Shown piece after piece: positions 61,818-64,000 of a DNA stretch of 64,000 nucleotides; positions within the stretch are counted from its first letter, which is position 1; every line of letters starts with the position of its first letter. The DNA is taken from positions 62,001 through 126,000 of the forward strand of contig NZ_JASHIE010000002.1 of assembly GCF_030056655.1 (NCBI RefSeq). Direction: 5' to 3'. The notes below the pieces were generated by a model. That model saw only the letters and a list, made by a program, of their open reading frames with translations. It searched no databases and was not told where the DNA came from. This stretch comes from Flectobacillus rivi. GTDB lineage: Bacteria; Bacteroidota; Bacteroidia; Cytophagales; Spirosomataceae. A program made the translations under genes and the position numbers.

Positions 61818-63251
61818 ATGGAAAAGTCTATCAATGTTTCATCGGAAGTAGGAACGCTAAAGAGGTTATTGATTCATAGCCCAGACAGTGGATTAGGGAA
61901 GGTTATTCCTTCAAAAGCTCAAGATTGGCTCTTTGAAGATATAGTGCATCTGGACACGATGCGAAAAGATGAATATGATTACTACGTAAAAACATTACTT
62001 TACTTCCTCGACCCATCCAAAATTAAAGGTCGTTTGCACGAAATCGATGCCGATACCTCCAGAGAATTCTTCAAACCAGAAAGCCCACATTATTTCAAAT
62101 CAGATAGAGTCATCGAAGTTCAAAGGCTATTGGCAGAAGTTTTAGACAACTCTATTATAAGGACACGACTTGTAGCTGCCGTTTGTGCGGTTGAACATTG
62201 TTCGTTTGCCATTCAAAATACGTTATTGAATTACCCTTCTACCGAACTGGCCAAAACGCTTATCTCAGGCATGACGCCCGAAAAAGAAATGCTTTTTGCG
62301 CCTATTCCCAACTTTATCTTCACTCGGGATATTGGGATTACCATCAACAACTATTTATTGCTTAATAAACCCGCCAAAATAGCGCGTACACGCGAAGCTT
62401 TGTTGATGCAATACGTTTTCTTCAATCATCAAATTTTTGAAGAAATACGCAACAATATCATCGAAATTCCGGACAATGAACATCAGTTCTTAATGCCCGA
62501 TGACCAAAAGTCAGATACCATTGCCACTCTCGAAGGTGGCGATGTCATGATGGTGGCGCCTAACCACTTATTGATAGGTATTTCGGAAAGAACTACAGTG
62601 TACGCTGCCAAACAAGTCATAGAGGCTCTTTTTGAAAAGGATATAGTTGAGAAAATTACCTTGGTAAAAATTCCGAAAAAACGTGACTATATGCACATTG
62701 ATACGGTTTTTACACAAGTCAAAAGAAATATTTGGGTATTACTCGGCTCGCTTGGAAAACAAGCTAAACAAGAAAATGAGATATTCGTAAAAGCTGGTTT
62801 AATCAAAGCTAAGGTGAAAGACGAATTACGCATTATACAATTCCGCAAAGATGCCAAAGAACCACGTGTAATTGACTATTTGGAAGATTTGTTGACAGAA
62901 ATTTCAGTAAATGATTTAGGCTGTATGCCTCTCGATGTACAATTTGTATATTCTGGTAATAACGAGTTCCCTTACGGTGACCGCGAGCAGTGGACAGATT
63001 CTTGTAATTTGTTGGCACTCAAAGAAGGAGTCGTAATCGGTTATGATAGAAACGACAAAACCCTTGAAGCCTTTAAGGCATTAGGCTTTGAAGCTATCAA
63101 AGCAGCTGATTTGATTCAAGAATTTGAGAGTGGTCGCAAGTCGCCAGATAATATGCAGAATACTTTTATTCTACTTCCTTCAGCAGAATTATCGCGTGCT
63201 CGTGGTGGTTCACACTGTATGTCAATGCCAATTCTGAGAGAGGGATTTTAG
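61818..63251 (+). CDS. Arginine deiminase family protein
   Basis: 477 residues, guanidine-group-modifying (pentein) superfamily. The catalytic landmarks of arginine deiminases are visible: NFIFTRDIGITINN, LEGGDVMMVAPNHLLIGISERT, MHIDTVFTQ (His and Asp) and the nucleophile Cys467 in GGSHCMSMPI. The N-terminus SEVGTLKRLLIHSPDSGL is the usual first strand. It probably hydrolyses arginine or a related guanidino compound to citrulline and ammonia. No arcB or arcC is adjacent, but a citrulline-type hydrolase of the same superfamily follows, 164 bases on. Confidence 0.9.
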   Translation: MEKSINVSSEVGTLKRLLIHSPDSGLGKVIPSKAQDWLFEDIVHLDTMRKDEYDYYVKTLLYFLDPSKIKGRLHEIDADTSREFFKPESPHYFKSDRVIEVQRLLAEVLDNSIIRTRLVAAVCAVEHCSFAIQNTLLNYPSTELAKTLISGMTPEKEMLFAPIPNFIFTRDIGITINNYLLLNKPAKIARTREALLMQYVFFNHQIFEEIRNNIIEIPDNEHQFLMPDDQKSDTIATLEGGDVMMVAPNHLLIGISERTTVYAAKQVIEALFEKDIVEKITLVKIPKKRDYMHIDTVFTQVKRNIWVLLGSLGKQAKQENEIFVKAGLIKAKVKDELRIIQFRKDAKEPRVIDYLEDLLTEISVNDLGCMPLDVQFVYSGNNEFPYGDREQWTDSCNLLALKEGVVIGYDRNDKTLEAFKALGFEAIKAADLIQEFESGRKSPDNMQNTFILLPSAELSRARGGSHCMSMPILREGF

Positions 63252-63252
63252 G

Positions 63253-63360
63253 TCTTGGCAATCAGCAATCGGAGGTTACTAAAGAAGTGGTAGAAACATC
63301 TTTCCTGAATGCCGATAGCTCATTGCCGAAAGCCCAAAGGGCAATCTTTTTTGCATGCTA
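63253..63360. repeat. Fragments of the GCCGTAGGC/GCCGATAGC repeat family
   Basis: TGAATGCCGATAGCTCATTG (63307-63326) matches 14699 onward for 15 bases (TGAATGCCGATAGCT), followed by GCCGAAAGCCCAAAGGGC. It is an eroded member of the same intergenic family as 14605-14741. Confidence 0.4.
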
Positions 63361-63415
63361 ACGGCTACACTACTTACAAATAAACTACTTTGCAACAAAC
63401 AAAACGAATCAAACT

Positions 63416-64000
63416 ATGCGCTCACAAACAACTTCAAATATCTTGATGATTCGTCCTGTGCGATTTGGCTTTAACGAACAAACAGCCGAGTCAAATGCAT
63501 TTCAGGATAAAGCTTTTGGTCAACAAACGCAAGATACTGCCCAAGCCCAAGCGTTAGGTGAATTTGATGAAATGGTGGCTCGCCTCCGCAAACATGGTGT
63601 CAATGTCATTGTAGTCGAAGACACACCTGAGCCGCATACACCTGATTCGATTTTTCCTAATAATTGGGTTTCATTTCACAATAACGGTACGGTCATCGAG
63701 TATCCAATGCAGGCTCCCAATCGCCGATTGGAAAGACGTCAAGACATAGTTAACCTGCTGGAAAAAGATTTTTATATCAACCGAAAAATTGATTTATCCT
63801 ATTTTGAAGAAAAAGGCGAATACCTAGAAGGAACAGGCTCGATGGTACTAGACCGAAAATTCAAAATAGCGTATGCGTGTTTGTCGCCAAGAACTAATGA
63901 AGCGGTTTTAACTGAATTCTCAATTCAGATGAATTACGAAATCGTAAAATTCACCGCAGTAGATGGCGCAGGAAAGCAAATTTACCATACCAATGTCTTG
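63416..64000 (+). CDS. ctlX: Citrulline/arginine-type hydrolase CtlX-like, partial at right edge
   Basis: 195 codons are open from the ATG at 63416 to the edge. MLMIRPVRFGFNEQTA-like beginning (ILMIRPVRFGFNEQTAESN), VEDTPEPHTPDSIFPNNWVSFH and GEYLEGTGSMVLDR match CtlX-type amidinotransferase-superfamily proteins, which in Francisella hydrolyse citrulline to ornithine and are often annotated citrulline utilization hydrolase. The catalytic His and Cys lie beyond the edge. Together with the deiminase upstream it would form a short arginine-to-ornithine route. The name is from pattern recognition and should be confirmed. Confidence 0.8.
   Translation, partial: MRSQTTSNILMIRPVRFGFNEQTAESNAFQDKAFGQQTQDTAQAQALGEFDEMVARLRKHGVNVIVVEDTPEPHTPDSIFPNNWVSFHNNGTVIEYPMQAPNRRLERRQDIVNLLEKDFYINRKIDLSYFEEKGEYLEGTGSMVLDRKFKIAYACLSPRTNEAVLTEFSIQMNYEIVKFTAVDGAGKQIYHTNVL

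Noticed and set aside
1..64000. tRNA, rRNA and insertion sequences
   Set aside because: Scanned gaps for T-loop (GTTCGA) signatures, transposase motifs and long perfect terminal repeats; none convincing was found. Covariance-model search would be decisive.

Overview
The window is a chromosomal stretch from a low-GC member of the Bacteroidota, most likely the order Cytophagales. This is inferred from gene content and signals: a C-terminal type IX secretion (T9SS) sorting domain, fused ThrA (aspartate kinase plus homoserine dehydrogenase), rpsU followed by xerC, CotH, NIPSNAP and OmpA/carboxypeptidase-regulatory proteins, Ig/PKD-like adhesin repeats, and repeated use of the Bacteroidota promoter form TTG/TTTG-N19-21-TAnnTTTG. 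I see no rRNA, tRNA, insertion sequence or CRISPR array. Genes on both strands are mostly housekeeping genes with normal-looking boundaries, and many are separated by clear intrinsic terminators.

Layout. 1-9.9 kb: a gene tail, rlmB, an SDR oxidoreductase, a NIPSNAP protein, an Abi/HEPN gene, a 1411-residue propeller/CRD/OmpA envelope protein resembling the T9SS-associated PorE, and pth. 9.9-11.1 kb: a 1.26-kb gene-free region with four copies of a 30-nt element, each followed by its own intrinsic terminator. 11-17.8 kb: kduI, metG, an ABC-F ATPase, rpsU, xerC. 18-21 kb: a MoxR/BchI-like ATPase and a VWA protein. 21.4-26.6 kb: thrA and thrB with a two-gene AAA ATPase + DUF4276 (Toprim-like) defence-type module between them. 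26.8-33.9 kb: VanZ-like protein, GH20 hexosaminidase, hybrid histidine kinase, MgtC, ExbB/ExbD, esterase. 34-38.4 kb: Ppx, epimerase, DinB-like, TPR protein. 38.5-44.1 kb: bacilliredoxin and a SUF iron-sulfur cluster (MIP18-type protein, sufE, sufS, GNAT, sufD, sufC) without sufB. 44.5-46.1 kb: CotH protein with a T9SS tail.

46.4-57.0 kb holds the most coherent accessory system: six co-directional genes encoding a SWIM zinc-finger protein, DUF5691, a MoxR AAA+ ATPase, DUF5682, a HEAT/DUF4132 protein and a VWA-MIDAS protein. It resembles the poorly understood E. coli yehI/yehL/yehM/yehP/yehQ neighbourhood with a DUF5691 gene added. The MoxR and VWA proteins are expected to form a chaperone-like ATPase/metal-dependent adaptor pair acting with the other members; the substrate is unknown. 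57.4-61.0 kb is a secreted adhesin-like protein with five Ig-like repeats, preceded by a sigma-54-like site. The window ends with two arginine-deiminase-superfamily genes, the second (ctlX-like) cut by the edge.

The intergenic DNA is unusually structured. Besides the four-unit array there are at least three dispersed, degenerate, palindromic repeat families (a GTGAATTATGATTGAGTG-type family, a GCCGTAGGCGTTAGGC-type family, and a GTAGACGCAA/TTGCGTCTAC palindrome), nested into a 270-bp MITE-like composite after xerC and partly duplicated after thrB. All promoter and RNA calls are by eye.
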